From NCBI GenBank assembly GCA_900660155.1, contig CABFPE010000180.1, positions 816,263-880,262 on the forward strand: a stretch of 64,000 bases of DNA. Reading direction: 5' to 3'. Every line of letters begins with the position of its first letter. The first letter of the stretch is position 1. Below, piece by piece: positions 13,324-23,895 of this stretch. The notes below the pieces were generated by a model. The model searched no databases. It was not told where the DNA came from and worked only from the letters and a program-made list of their open reading frames with translations. The stretch comes from Hofstenia miamia (taxonomy: Eukaryota > Xenacoelomorpha > Acoela > Hofsteniidae). A program made the translations under genes and the position numbers.

Positions 13324-15250
13324 AAAATTTTAAAATTCTAAAAAGTAATCGTGAAACTAAAATATATCAGGTTTATGACTATTTGTCATTTTTTATGATC
13401 ACACCACAGTCAGTTGAGCTTTTGCATGAAACGCATGAAACTACTTTTATTTTGAATTCAAGTAAATCCATTTTTTCAACATTAAAGGTATTGAAAAATT
13501 TGTTACAAAATATTTTATAGCACTAAAAATAATATTTTATGTGTTTTTACAAATCATTTGATAAAATATACCTCAAATTGATATTTTCAGATATACGATA
13601 ATCAAGTTCGAGCACAACTTTCAAATGTTTCTCCGTTGTACGAAAGTCGTAAATTTTTTATGCTGTCAGCCTCACTTGATATATTTAATAAGAGAGAGGT
13701 TTTCAAGTAGACTACACTAAGGCCTTTTTAATTTTTTGAGTCCTTGATGTATTTTACAGTATTCAAAGAGCTTATATTATCTAACTAACCATTATTAGTC
13801 ATGACGATCCCGACCCATTGATTGAAAAAATTGTATACCAAACACCACCTATTATTATTCCCTAAGATAATGGCCCGACTCAACCCGACCCAACTCAATA
13901 TAATTAAAACGTTGCTCCAAGTCAACGTTTGGATTTACGCAAATAGAGTCAATATTACTGTATATTATAGAAATACATATTCAATAACAGGAAATTGTTT
14001 GATAAGGATGATGACTTGTAGCAAGTGTGTTTTAGACAAAAAAATTCAAGTCATAAGGCCATGGCCGATATTAAATTGGAAAGAAATGAAAGTAGTCATA
14101 ACCCTAGCACATATATATAAATATATATAAATATATATATATTTATATATATATATATATATATGTGTGTGTATTCCAAAATAGAAATTATTGATGGAAT
14201 ATAAACCAAATTAAATCTATTTCACACATGGGGTTTATTCTGCCCCTTGCAAATTTTGATTTTGAAAATTCTTTGCTTTCCTGATATTTACTTTTATAGA
14301 TTGAGAGTTATTCTCTAAAAATTTGAAGTAATTTCACAGAACCGATATCTTGCTATGAGAGTTTTGTCAACAATAATTGCAAATTTTTGATAATGCAGTG
14401 TAGTGTTTTGCATAAAGCTACTGCATTGGCTTCCCATTTTCACATTTTATATATGCTTTTAAGTAAAACGTCTCCCAAATATATATTAATCAAGTTTTGT
14501 CAACTCAGAAAGCATCATATAACTTTGTTTCCATCGGCGTCAAAATGATCGCATCACTAGAGGAATTATTGTTTTAGTAACTTGGAGAGATTCATAGAAA
14601 ATACCTAGAGGAGAATTAATCATTAGAGGTGCTAAATTAGCCCCCTCATCCTGTGCGATCAGCGGACAAAAATTACTTGTGGATAAATAGGGTTAATGTT
14701 TTTAATTCAATCAGAGATTCGTTAATGGTTGATTCTCTAAAAAATAAGTCCAAGCTTTATATTATGCAGTTACTTAAAATTTTCGTTACAATGGGGGGTA
14801 TTCATGAAATTCTGAAATGATTTATAATATCTAATTTTTATATAATCGCTAGCGAAATTAGCAAAAAAATGGTCTCCTGTTCTTAAAATTTCCTAGATTT
14901 TACAATATTACAGATTTCGCTTTAATCCCATTACAATGTTCAATTTTGTTACGTCATTTCTGACCTTTTAAATACCAAAAACTATAATAAGTTATGTATG
15001 TATTGTATTGTTTATATCATTCCAGTTTTCAGTTAGCATATTTTTTTGAAAAAAATTTCAAGTTTGATAGTTCTTTCAGACTTCAATACAATTCCAATTT
15101 TTTATATTTGTATTTTTTAATATTGAAACTTGTTTAAAATGGATCTTCAATTGCTAACTCATTTCAGGCTGAAAAGTTTGATTCTTTTTTCATTTATTCA
15201 TTAGTATAGTACACAGATTATATTTTTTCAATGATCACCAAATGATTATT
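13324..15250. other. Non-coding stretch, no recognised gene
   Basis: AT-rich. It includes CCCGACCC words at 13808-13893 and a TA-rich microsatellite at 14110-14172. No domain recognised. Confidence 0.45.
14110..14172 (+). repeat. (AT)n/(GT)n microsatellite
   Basis: ATATATAA units grading into pure AT and then GTGTGTGT. Confidence 0.85.
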
Positions 15251-15584
15251 TACTTTTTAGAGTAATACAACCACATAATAAATGCAACTACATGTTTACA
15301 TCCCCTGCTTGGGCAACACACCCCGTACATGTCGCAGACAATTTCTCCAAATTTCTTTCATCCACTTCAATAATGCATTTATATGGGGAGAAGCCTACAA
15401 AACCAATTGCCTTTTCTCCGTAATTTGGGCGCATTGAATTGCTTAATTTAGTGTTTGCAACCCCTGTTTGGCTATAGATCGCTGATTTGTAAAAGAATGA
15501 TTTGAGCATTAAGTCCATTATCATTGGCAAATTTATTGATGTTGCTTTTATCATAAATATACTAAAAGTATTGCAATACTCCAT
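15251..15584 (-). pseudogene. SWIM zinc-finger fragment of a YqaJ-recombinase-type invertebrate gene
   Basis: The minus-strand frame 15584-15288 ends with RPNYGEKAIGFVG, then YKCIIEVDER and SATCTGCVAQAG. At that point a one-base shift gives GCKHVVAFIMWLYYSKK and a stop at 15251. Joined across the shift, this has the C-x-C...G-C-x-H-xx-A spacing of a SWIM zinc finger. It closely resembles the N-terminal SWIM segment found before a YqaJ-type nuclease domain in many invertebrate multicopy genes, in which Y.EKAIG and GGCKH..AF.MW recur. No nuclease domain follows in either frame. It is probably a dead fragment. The family assignment is from remembered motif patterns, not a search. Confidence 0.5.
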
Positions 15585-15936
15585 TAAAGCTTAATTAAGA
15601 GCACTTATTTAAGATTAGTATACTTATAAATTAAATAAATCTTTTAAATCTATAAATAAATATTAATACTTAATGTAAATGTTTTCCAAGAAATTTCTGC
15701 ACATTCTATATTTAAGAGGTCAGAAATGACGTCAAACCAATCAATGCGGGTAATGGGATTAAAACAAAAGTAGTAATATTAAAAAATAAAAGAAATTTTA
15801 AGAACTGGCAGCCATTTCTTTTGAAAATTTCAGATATGAATTATATAAATATTAGATATTTTGAAACATTCCAAAATTTCATGAAAATCCCCCATTGCCT
15901 TTCACATATAATGTATATATTGCACATTTAACAAAT
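15585..15936. other. Upstream region of intact GPCR
   Basis: AT-rich non-coding sequence between the SWIM fragment and the conserved CCAAT box. Nothing further recognised. Confidence 0.4.
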
Positions 15937-15946
15937 TTGATTGGTC
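15937..15946 (+). promoter_or_regulatory. Inverted CCAAT / NF-Y-like box upstream of intact GPCR
   Basis: TTGATTGGTC, 68 bp before the ATG at 16005. An AAATAAATATA stretch that could serve as a TATA-like element follows within about 10 bp. Shared with both paralogues. Confidence 0.6.
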
Positions 15947-16004
15947 GAAAACTAAATAAATATACTCGATTTGAAATAATCACTTTGAAGGAGTCAACAC
16001 TGAA

Positions 16005-16964
16005 ATGAACTTAACGTACCCCGTTTACAAAGATGAGACAAATGATCCATTTAGAAAATTTATTGGTATTCTATTCATGTGCAGCAGTATGCTTGGAATA
16101 ACTTCAAATGCGTGCATACTATTTACTTTACTAAATTCAAAGGAGTTTCCTAGAAATGCATTTTTCGTGTATTTGATCGGATTGGCAATAGCAGATCTTC
16201 TATATTCTGGAACTCTTCCAGTTTTATTCTCTCTCAACAGTTTTATTCCGCCTATAACATGGAATTTTGGAAGGTACTGCTGGTTCATATACCCAATTAT
16301 TTTAAGCTATCACTATGTTTCATCCTTGCTCGTAGTTGCAATGAACATTCATAGAATTGTTGCAGTTTATTTCAAATTTTCATTTCAAAAAATCAACTCT
16401 TTCAAATTTGGGGTGCAATCAAGCTTACTGATATTCATATTTGGAAATATTATCTGTTGGGCTCACGCATTGGATCATTCTTCAGAATTGAGAATTTATC
16501 AAAATAGTTCTGGTGATTATGTTCTTGGAGAAGTGTGCAAACGTTCGAATGCAAGCAAACACAACTATTTGTCTTACACTCCTGTAATTGTAAATTGGAT
16601 ATTTGGTTACGCCCTTCCTTACTTTATCATTCTACTATGCTCTTTTCTGATCCATTTAAAAGTTTCAATGTTGAGATCGAAAAAAGAGTCAAAAAAACGC
16701 AGCGCTGCAGATCGTCAGATGACAAATATGTTGATCGTAACCTCTTTGATAATGATAGTCGCATTTACACCTAGACTTATATATCTAGTACTGGAAGCTA
16801 TGAATCTTAACAGTTATATTAGGGGATTTCGGAGTATATTTATTTGGATTCGTACTATCAATCATTGGTGTAACTACTTTGTTTATGTAACATTATCACC
16901 TATGTTTCGAAGATCACGCTTGCTGAAGAATAACACTGACCACAACAACATTGCATGCAAATGA
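16005..16964 (+). CDS. Rhodopsin-like seven-transmembrane receptor, intact single exon
   Basis: A 319-residue plasma-membrane receptor. The start is fixed by alignment of the MN(L/T/I)TYP N-terminus with its paralogues. An N-glycosylation site lies at N2. TM1 is about 19-42 with N35 in GITSN, and TM2 about 52-76 with D64 in LAIAD. C92 follows WNFGRY and probably pairs with the ECL2 cysteine C178 in GEVC. TM3 ends in NIHRI (H116-R117-I118) where most class A receptors have DRY. TM4 has W152 and TM5 P205. ICL3 is short and basic (SKKESKKRSAADRQ). TM6 reads AFTPRL instead of CWxP, and TM7 reads NHWCNYFVY, so NPxxY has become NYxxY. The C-tail is about 25 residues. G-protein coupling and ligand cannot be read from the sequence. 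Chemoreception or peptide sensing are guesses. By eye it is about 60% identical to the receptor at 27313/56075. Confidence 0.93.
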   Translation: MNLTYPVYKDETNDPFRKFIGILFMCSSMLGITSNACILFTLLNSKEFPRNAFFVYLIGLAIADLLYSGTLPVLFSLNSFIPPITWNFGRYCWFIYPIILSYHYVSSLLVVAMNIHRIVAVYFKFSFQKINSFKFGVQSSLLIFIFGNIICWAHALDHSSELRIYQNSSGDYVLGEVCKRSNASKHNYLSYTPVIVNWIFGYALPYFIILLCSFLIHLKVSMLRSKKESKKRSAADRQMTNMLIVTSLIMIVAFTPRLIYLVLEAMNLNSYIRGFRSIFIWIRTINHWCNYFVYVTLSPMFRRSRLLKNNTDHNNIACK

Positions 16965-17213
16965 TTTCATTGTTGTCCAAATTCAATCAGCAATTTTTTT
17001 ACTGTTAACCCAATTACCAAGTATTGTAGGATAACCAATGGTCATTAATGAGATCAATGGCCAACAATGGCCATTCATTTGGCAACCAAAAAAACAATTT
17101 ACATAGAAATTATTGTATTATTATATATAATGTATGCATTGCTTTAAAGTTCGATTCTTATTTTCAAAAATTATTATTTCTTATAGCCATTAATGGTGCG
17201 ACAATGACCCAAA
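16965..17213. other. Spacer between GPCR and retrotransposon
   Basis: Contains imperfect repeats of the words CCAATGGTCATTAATG and GGCCAACAATGGCCATT near 17035-17075. No gene. Confidence 0.35.
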
Positions 17214-19690
17214 TACCAAAATCTCACTAATAAACTATCTTCCTACACTGAGCTAGTATACCAAATTGGAAGAAACTTAATTTTAGGGATCTCTGAGACC
17301 TGGCTAACTGACATAGATTCGGACAACACTTGGACACATGATGGCTATGAACTATTTCGCTGTGACAGGGACCTAAGTCTTGCCAACAAATCTAAAGGAG
17401 GTGGAGTGATGTTTTTAATTCCAAAACATTTTAGGCCCAGAAATCGACCTGATTTGAAATTGATGAAAAATTTTGAAAGCCTATAGATTGAAATATGCAT
17501 TCCCCAAAAAATAGGAAAAACGTTCATCAGTTAATAAATATCTTCTAATGTCCCAGCAAACTTCACTTTAACGAATTTGCTACTGAAATTGAAGGTGAAA
17601 TAAAGTATTCTCTAAAAGAAAATATGTCATAGATAATGATGGGCGATTAGAATATCAAATATCTGAAGAATATCGAAAGAGACAAATTGAATTCTTGATG
17701 CTGGTGATCTTAGTACAATAAATTCCAGTATACTAACTAGACTAAATAACAACTCTTCTACAATAATTGATTACTTTCTCGTTGAAAACGATCATTGCAT
17801 TATAACTTGAATTTAATCTAACAACATAAAGCATACAAACAAAAAAATTGGGTAGAGATTCGAGAAAGAGATCTAACGCTAATAGAAATTTTAAAAGTCG
17901 CATAGATAATGAATTTTGCGATAGCGTCTTTCAATCCAAGGATGTAAACTGAATGCTCAATTTATTTATTCATTCATTCATGACTTAGATAAACTTATAT
18001 TGTCCAACTAAAAGAATTTTTTCTAAACATGAAAATTGTAGTTATCAAATCACGCGATCTTCCTGGTTAACTCCCAAACTAAAACAATTCGTCAAATGCA
18101 AAAATCGGGCTTACAAAGCCTACTTCCAAAATAAAACAACTGATAACTACCAGTTATATAAAATTGCAAGGAGCAAGTCTAATATTGAAATGAGAGCAGC
18201 ACAAAATCAGTATATGCAATCAGTATTTAGTAGAATAAATGACCCTAACCATAATTGGGACTTCATCAACAATGTATTGAACAGAAACAACACCTACATC
18301 TCATTGAAAACAGCAATGGAGGAATATTAACTAAATCCAAGGATATTGCTAATGCATTTAATGATCAATTCATTAACCTAGGCAAATACTTGGGACCTTC
18401 GGTGCCACTTACACTTGAAAAATCTAACTACCCCCTCAAAATTCTTTTTCATTCCGATTTGTGACTCGATACGAAATCCTTAAAGAAATATATAAACTAA
18501 AAGCTAATATATCAAACGGACCTTCTGAAATACCGGCATGGTGTATTAAAAATTGTGCAAAATTCATTGGTAGTCCTTTATGCCATATCATCAATCACTG
18601 CATAAAACTTTCCATCAATTTTAAAACTAGCTAATGTTACAACATATACAAAAGAGATGACCCGCTAAGATGTTGCAATTACCGGCATATTTCAATCATC
18701 TCGCCTTTTCCAAAAATCTGCAAAAAACTAATATTTGAACAAATGAACACGTATCTCCATAACAACTCAATTCTTTTGAATACTCAATTCGGCTTTCGCA
18801 AAGCTCACTCCACGTCTGATGTCTTACTTTACGCTACTGAAAATTGAAGATCTTATCTCGATAATAACAACTTTGTCACAATTGCTTCTATCGATTTGTC
18901 TAAAGCACTTGATTCCATTGATCATTATATTCTTCTTAAAAAGTTAGAACATATTGGTTTCCACTCTAATAGTATACATTTAGTAAAGTGCTACTTAAGT
19001 GATCGTTTTCAAAGAGTAAAGGTAAATGGTATATTTTCTAACTGGAGCAAAACTTACAAAGGTGTTCCACAGGGTACTATTTTAGGGCCTCTATTTTTCT
19101 CGTTGTATGTAAATGATTTAAATGGCAATTTAAGCAATGATTGCGGAATAGTGCAGTATGCTGACGACATGATAATCAAATAGAAACATCAAGTGGTAAA
19201 CTGGAATAATAAATTAAACTATTCAAGTCACATAGATATATTATTACGCAAAATGGCAATGAGAATTAAAACTATTTTGTAAATTCTAAAATGAAATCAA
19301 TGCTGGTTAACTCTCTATTATTAAGTCATTATCGATATTCCAATGTTTTATTTAATGACACAAACCATTTGTTAATAAATAAAATCTACTCAGAAATTAA
19401 ATGGGCAGCAAACATTCATAATGATAATTCATCGATTATGAGCGACAAATATGCATATTCTAATCATGACAATGCTTCATATTTCAAAGGATACTTTTCA
19501 TTAATAAAATTTTGGGATATTTCAAATCAGCGTTCGCCCTACAGGACCTATAAATTCAGAAAAGTGAAGTTTAAAAAAATTTTTTAAAAAATTCATTTTT
19601 AAGCTCAACAATTGAACTATGGAATAACCTACCAATTGAAATAAAACGAATCATTAAGTGTAGTATTAGCAGCTTTTGTTGAGGTGTTAA
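17214..19690 (+). mobile_element. Decayed non-LTR retrotransposon (family D): endonuclease plus reverse transcriptase
   Basis: Recognisable over its ORF2 in several frames. The apurinic-type endonuclease begins at about 17214 (NKLSSYTELVYQ, GISETWLTD, then GGGVMFLIPKHF) and has a TAG in FESL*IEI. STIIDYFLVEN at about 17758 is the later endonuclease motif. A linker (SRSSWLTPKLKQF..AYKAYF) follows near 18050-18140. The RT runs from about 18470 to 19183: EIPAWCIKN, the frameshifted KRDDPLRCCNYRHIS, QFGFRKAHSTSDV, motif A with IASIDLSKALDSIDH, GVPQGTILGPLFF and the catalytic YADD at 19157-19168. The thumb and tail continue to about 19680, ending with LWNNLPIEIKR. Several in-frame stops and indels show it is dead. 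Both catalytic Asp motifs persist, so it is not very old. ORF1 was not found upstream. Domain order suits a CR1/L2/Jockey-type element; the clade is unassigned. Confidence 0.85.
18470..19183 (+). pseudogene. Reverse transcriptase domain of the family D element
   Basis: Fingers and palm of a non-LTR RT, with at least two frameshifts near 18640 and a stop after YATEN at about 18846. The last open part (18896-19183) has motif A (SIDLSKALDS), motif B-like GVPQGT and motif C YADD, then a stop right after MIIK. The catalytic aspartates remain but the protein cannot be made intact. Confidence 0.85.
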
Positions 19691-21058
19691 ATTATGCCAA
19701 TGTACTACATTTAGGAAGAATTTCTATTCTATTATATTCTATAATTAATGATTGAATAAAAAAGTTACATTTGAGCAAAATTGTACTTAAATTTAAAATT
19801 TTTTAAATTTAGCAGATATTTATGCTTATTGTTATCATTTATAAACCGAGACATTCTTTCAAGTTTTTAACAAATTTTTGTATTAAATGTGATTGACAGG
19901 AGCTCTGAGATATTCTTCTGACCTGTGTTGGGCTTGTAGCAGACTTATCCATTGTAATTAGAATCCAATTGGATATTGGAATTGGATTGGAATTGGTTGG
20001 ACAAACAAAATTTGCTATTCATTGGATTCCAATTGGATTTTCATTGGAATAATTTTGCAAAATTTCCATTTTTTGTAAATTAGTTTTCTTAATAATTCTC
20101 TATACTATTAAAATATTTGTTTTGGATATGGGTATGATAATACTGGGGTCCTACGAGGCGGGAAGTCACCATTAAGTAATCAACTGTTTTTCAAGTACGT
20201 GTAATTCATCATTATTGATTTGCACGTAGATAATTAACTAATCAATGTTGATGTTATTTAATTAGAGAATGGAAACCTATCAAATATCACCTGAATAAAG
20301 TGTGAAGTCTCTTTGGCAACTTGAAATGGCAAGCTTTTCTAATGAAGTGTTAATCTAACTTTTACAAAAGACTAGAAAATGAAAATTATTGTGCTAAAAA
20401 ACTCAAAACAATCCAATCAGCAGAGAGAAGCTACCACCATAATATCAATGAATTCTAAAATCTTTATACATCTTTATATCAGTAAGATCAATCAATAGAC
20501 AATAATGCTCAACACCAATTAATTTGAAGGAAATTTTTGTAGAAAGCTTTTTTAATTAGAAAATAATATTATTGTTTTCAATTAAGCAAATATACACTGC
20601 ACTATTCATTTTCAATCAACAAAGCTCGAGTTGATTCGACCCAACTCGAAATCTGTTAATGTAAATTTCAAGTACTCGCAGGGCCCTAGATAATACTCGG
20701 AACAATGTTGGTTAAATTCATTTTTATACAATTGTAGCACAATCTTGTGCTATCATAATGTGTAGTTTTCTATTAACATTAGGAGGGCCAAACGAATTTT
20801 ACAGCTAGAAGTGCCAGAGTGAGTCGATTTACCTACCCTACTATTTTGGGATATAAGTTCAGATAATATCAATCAAAACTAAAATGCCAGTACTGGTAGC
20901 GTTTCATATATATATCCATTCAAAAATAAACTTGTAAATAAAGTGGAAATTCTCACTCATTAATTACTTAGCATAATTGTGTATATATTTAGCACAAATC
21001 ATTAGTAATATTTGGAATTTGTTTTCTTAGGTAAACGAACTTTAGTTGTAATTATAGA
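19691..21058. other. Non-coding stretch with ATTGG-rich segment
   Basis: No gene. It contains the TTGGAAT repeat listed separately and a short CGA-rich segment near 20625-20690. Confidence 0.4.
19950..20051 (+). repeat. Degenerate (ATTGGA)n tract
   Basis: About 100 bp in which ATTGGAATTGG and its complement CCAATT recur at short intervals. This is locally repetitive and probably the interior of a non-autonomous transposon or a decayed minisatellite. Confidence 0.6.
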
Positions 21059-22224
21059 ACCGTGTCTGATAATCAAAATCGGAAGAGGTTGACAATTTCA
21101 AGGCCGGTAATTGCATTATATATTAACTTTTTTGCACATATTTATATATATATATACATATTACTATTGACTTAGTCTAAAACAATTAAAAATATGCATA
21201 ACATAATTTCTGTTGTTGGAGAATCATTGATATAAGTGCCATACCTGATGCTCAGAAAAATGTAGTGTTCATTCGGAAATTCTTTAATTTCTTTGAACAG
21301 CTAATTCATTTCTCATTACTAAAGAAAAGCATATTCTTGTTGTGCTTTACTAGGAACAAGAAACTTGGCATATTTTTAAAAAAAATTCTTTTAGGGCTGA
21401 GTTTTGCCATTAGAGCAACAAAATACCTGCAAAACTGAACAAATGCAAAGAGCCTCAAAGAAAGTTTCTTTTTTGTGTACATGTTAAGAAGCTTCAAATA
21501 TAAATGAATGAGAAATGAACAGATTTAGGTAAGTTGTGGATCAATGCTTAGCTGTGCGAATATGTGGCAGAATTTGGGAAATTCTGTACTCTGACACTTC
21601 GCAAAGACAACTAGAGTAGAACATCATTGGAAAATCTTCATAACCATTGAGACATTGGTTGTGCAATTTTTGGTATTGTAATGTTGACCTAAAAGCAGTT
21701 AATTTGAAAGTCTTAAGTGGTAGATTTATGAATAATGAATTATGAGCATAACTATATTGTTGCGAGAAACTGAACGGTAGGAATTTCTCTGCTACTATAT
21801 TTTCTTTTCGTAATTACTAAACAGGTATAGATTTTTAACTGTTTTACATTACTGAGGGTGATTATGACAAGCAATGTAAAAAACTGTTTTACTTCTAAGA
21901 AGTCAATTAAAGAAAGTTCTCGTGCCTTTAAATGTGTTAACTGTTTTAAGAACCTCAATTTTTCAACTTTATGTACTTGGATTTCCTGAAAACCTAATCG
22001 AAGGCGTAGTTCAATATAAGAAACACTTTCTTACCTTATGTACTGATTGTGTTGATTCAAATGATATTTATCTAATCCCTTCCCGTTCTAAAGAATTTCA
22101 AGACTTATTAGATACAAAAAAAATTGCAATAAATGATTCTAATAACTTGTTAAGCGAAAATAAATCAATGATAAAAGAAATTCATAAAATATTAAAAAAT
22201 AATTCTTCAACGATTTTATCACTA
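21059..22224 (+). repeat. First copy of a contig-end duplication (non-LTR 5' region and start of ORF1)
   Basis: Nearly the same sequence reappears at 22226-23418 directly after a single N. Differences are a handful of substitutions, a slightly different TA run and about 33 bp absent here (present at about 22781-22813). It ends at TATCACTA exactly where the second copy continues into AAAGAAG. This looks like an unmerged overlap between two contigs or alleles rather than a biological tandem repeat. Confidence 0.8.
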
Positions 22225-22225
22225 N
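22225..22225. other. Single N at contig junction
   Basis: A one-base placeholder between duplicated sequence, probably a scaffold join of overlapping contigs. Confidence 0.8.
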
Positions 22226-23057
22226 ACCGTGTCTGATAATCAAAATCGGAAGAGGTTGACAATTTCAAGGCCGGTAATTGCATTATATATTAACTTTTTT
22301 GCACATATTTATATATATATATATATATTACTATTGACTTAGTCTAAAACAATTAAAAATATGCATAACATAATTTCTGTTGTTGGAGAATCATTGATAT
22401 AAGTGCCATACCTGATGCTCAGAAAAATGTAGTGTTCATTCGGAAATTCTTTAATTTCTTTGAACAGCTAATTCATTTCTCATTACTAAAGAAAAGCATA
22501 TTCTTGTTGTGCTTTACTAGGAACAAGAAACTTGGCATATTTTTAAAAAAAATTCTTTTAGGGCTGAGTTTTGCCATTAGAGCAACAAAATACCTGCAAA
22601 ACTGAACAAATGCAAAGAGCCTCAAAGAAAGTTTCTTTTTTGTGTACATGTTAAGAAGCTTCAAATATAAATGAATGGGAAATGAACAGATTTAGTAAAG
22701 TTGTGGATCAATGCTTAGCTGTGCGAATATGTGGCAGAATTTGGGAAATTCTGTCCTCTTACACTTCGCAAAGACAGCTAGAGTAGGACATCTCTTGATA
22801 ATGACAAGTCCTTAAATTCATTGGAAAATCTTCATAACCATTGAGACATTGGTTGTGCAATTTTTGGTATTGTAATGTTGACCTAAAAGCAGTTAATTTA
22901 AAAGTCTTAAGTGGTAGATTTATGAATAATGAATTATGAGCATAACTATATTGTTGCGAGAAACTGAACGGTAGGAATTTCTCTGCTGCTATATTTTCTT
23001 TTCGTAATTACTAAACAGGTATAGATTTTTAACTGTTTTACATTACTGAGGGTGATT

Positions 23058-23895
23058 ATGACAAGCAATGTAAAAAACTGTTTTACTTCTAAGAAGTCAA
23101 TTAAAGAAAGTTCTCGTGCCTTTAAATGTGTTAACTGTTTTAAGAACCTCAATTTTTCAACTTTATGTACTTGGATTTCCTGAAAACCTAATCGAAGGCG
23201 TAGTTCAATATAAGAAACACTTTCAAACCTTATGTACTGATTGTGTTGATTCAAATGATATTTATCTAATCCCTTCCCGTTCTAAAGAATTTCAAGACTT
23301 ACTAGATACAAAAAAAATTGGAATAAATGATTCTAATAACTTGTTAAGCGAAAATAAATCAATGATAAAAGAAATTCATAAAATATTAAAAAATAATTCT
23401 TCAACGATTTTATCACTAAAAGAAGATTTTGAGAAAAATTTTGAAATGATTAATACTGATAAACAAGATCATTTTCATCATATTATCATTACTGGAATTC
23501 CAGAATCTTTGGAAGCTGGAAGTTCTTAGGTTTATGAAAAACAATCGCTGAGCAAAGTATTTGAGCATGTTGGTTTTAATACTAATATTATAGAAAATGT
23601 CAGTAGACGTGGAAAATATAATAGTTTAGCTAATAAGCCACGACCACTACTAGTTGATGTAGGATCAGTATGGATAGAAGACTAATCATATCTAAAGCTC
23701 ATCTTTTAAAGGATTATGAAAATAAGTTCATTATTTATATCAAAGGTGAATTAAATCAAGCTGATAGACTTAAAGAAAGAGAATTACAACAAACAAGATA
23801 TGAACTAATAACAAATCACAATATGCAACGAAATAGAAAATACGTATTAAGAAGTTTACTCTTTATGTCGACAATAAAATCTATTCATCAGAAAT
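23058..23895 (+). pseudogene. ORF1 protein of family A non-LTR retrotransposon (PHD-like finger, coiled coil, RRM, L1-type C-terminal domain)
   Basis: A nucleic-acid-binding chaperone of an LINE-like element, split by frameshifts and stops. The ATG at 23058 starts MTSNVKNCF..., with FKCVNCFKN supplying a first CxxC. After a shift, the frame 23116-23529 gives HFQTLCTDC, whose H-x4-C-x2-C ending suits a PHD-type finger. A polar, probably coiled-coil stretch follows (LLSENKSMIKEIHKILKNN), then HHIIITGIPES, the first strand of an RRM. Past a TAG the same frame continues with VSRRGKYN and KPRPLLVDVGS. Another shift enters the frame at 23670 with RRLIISKAHLLKDYE and RLKERELQQTRYELI, the L1 ORF1p-like C-terminal domain. 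A first, truncated copy of its 5' part lies at 21864-22224. The same C-terminal domain recurs at 41451, 42674 and at the window end. Confidence 0.75.

Noticed and set aside
21306-21497. 63-codon minus-strand frame, repeated at 22473-22664
   Set aside because: It lies antisense in the 5' region of the family A retrotransposon, and its repetition is explained by the contig-end duplication.
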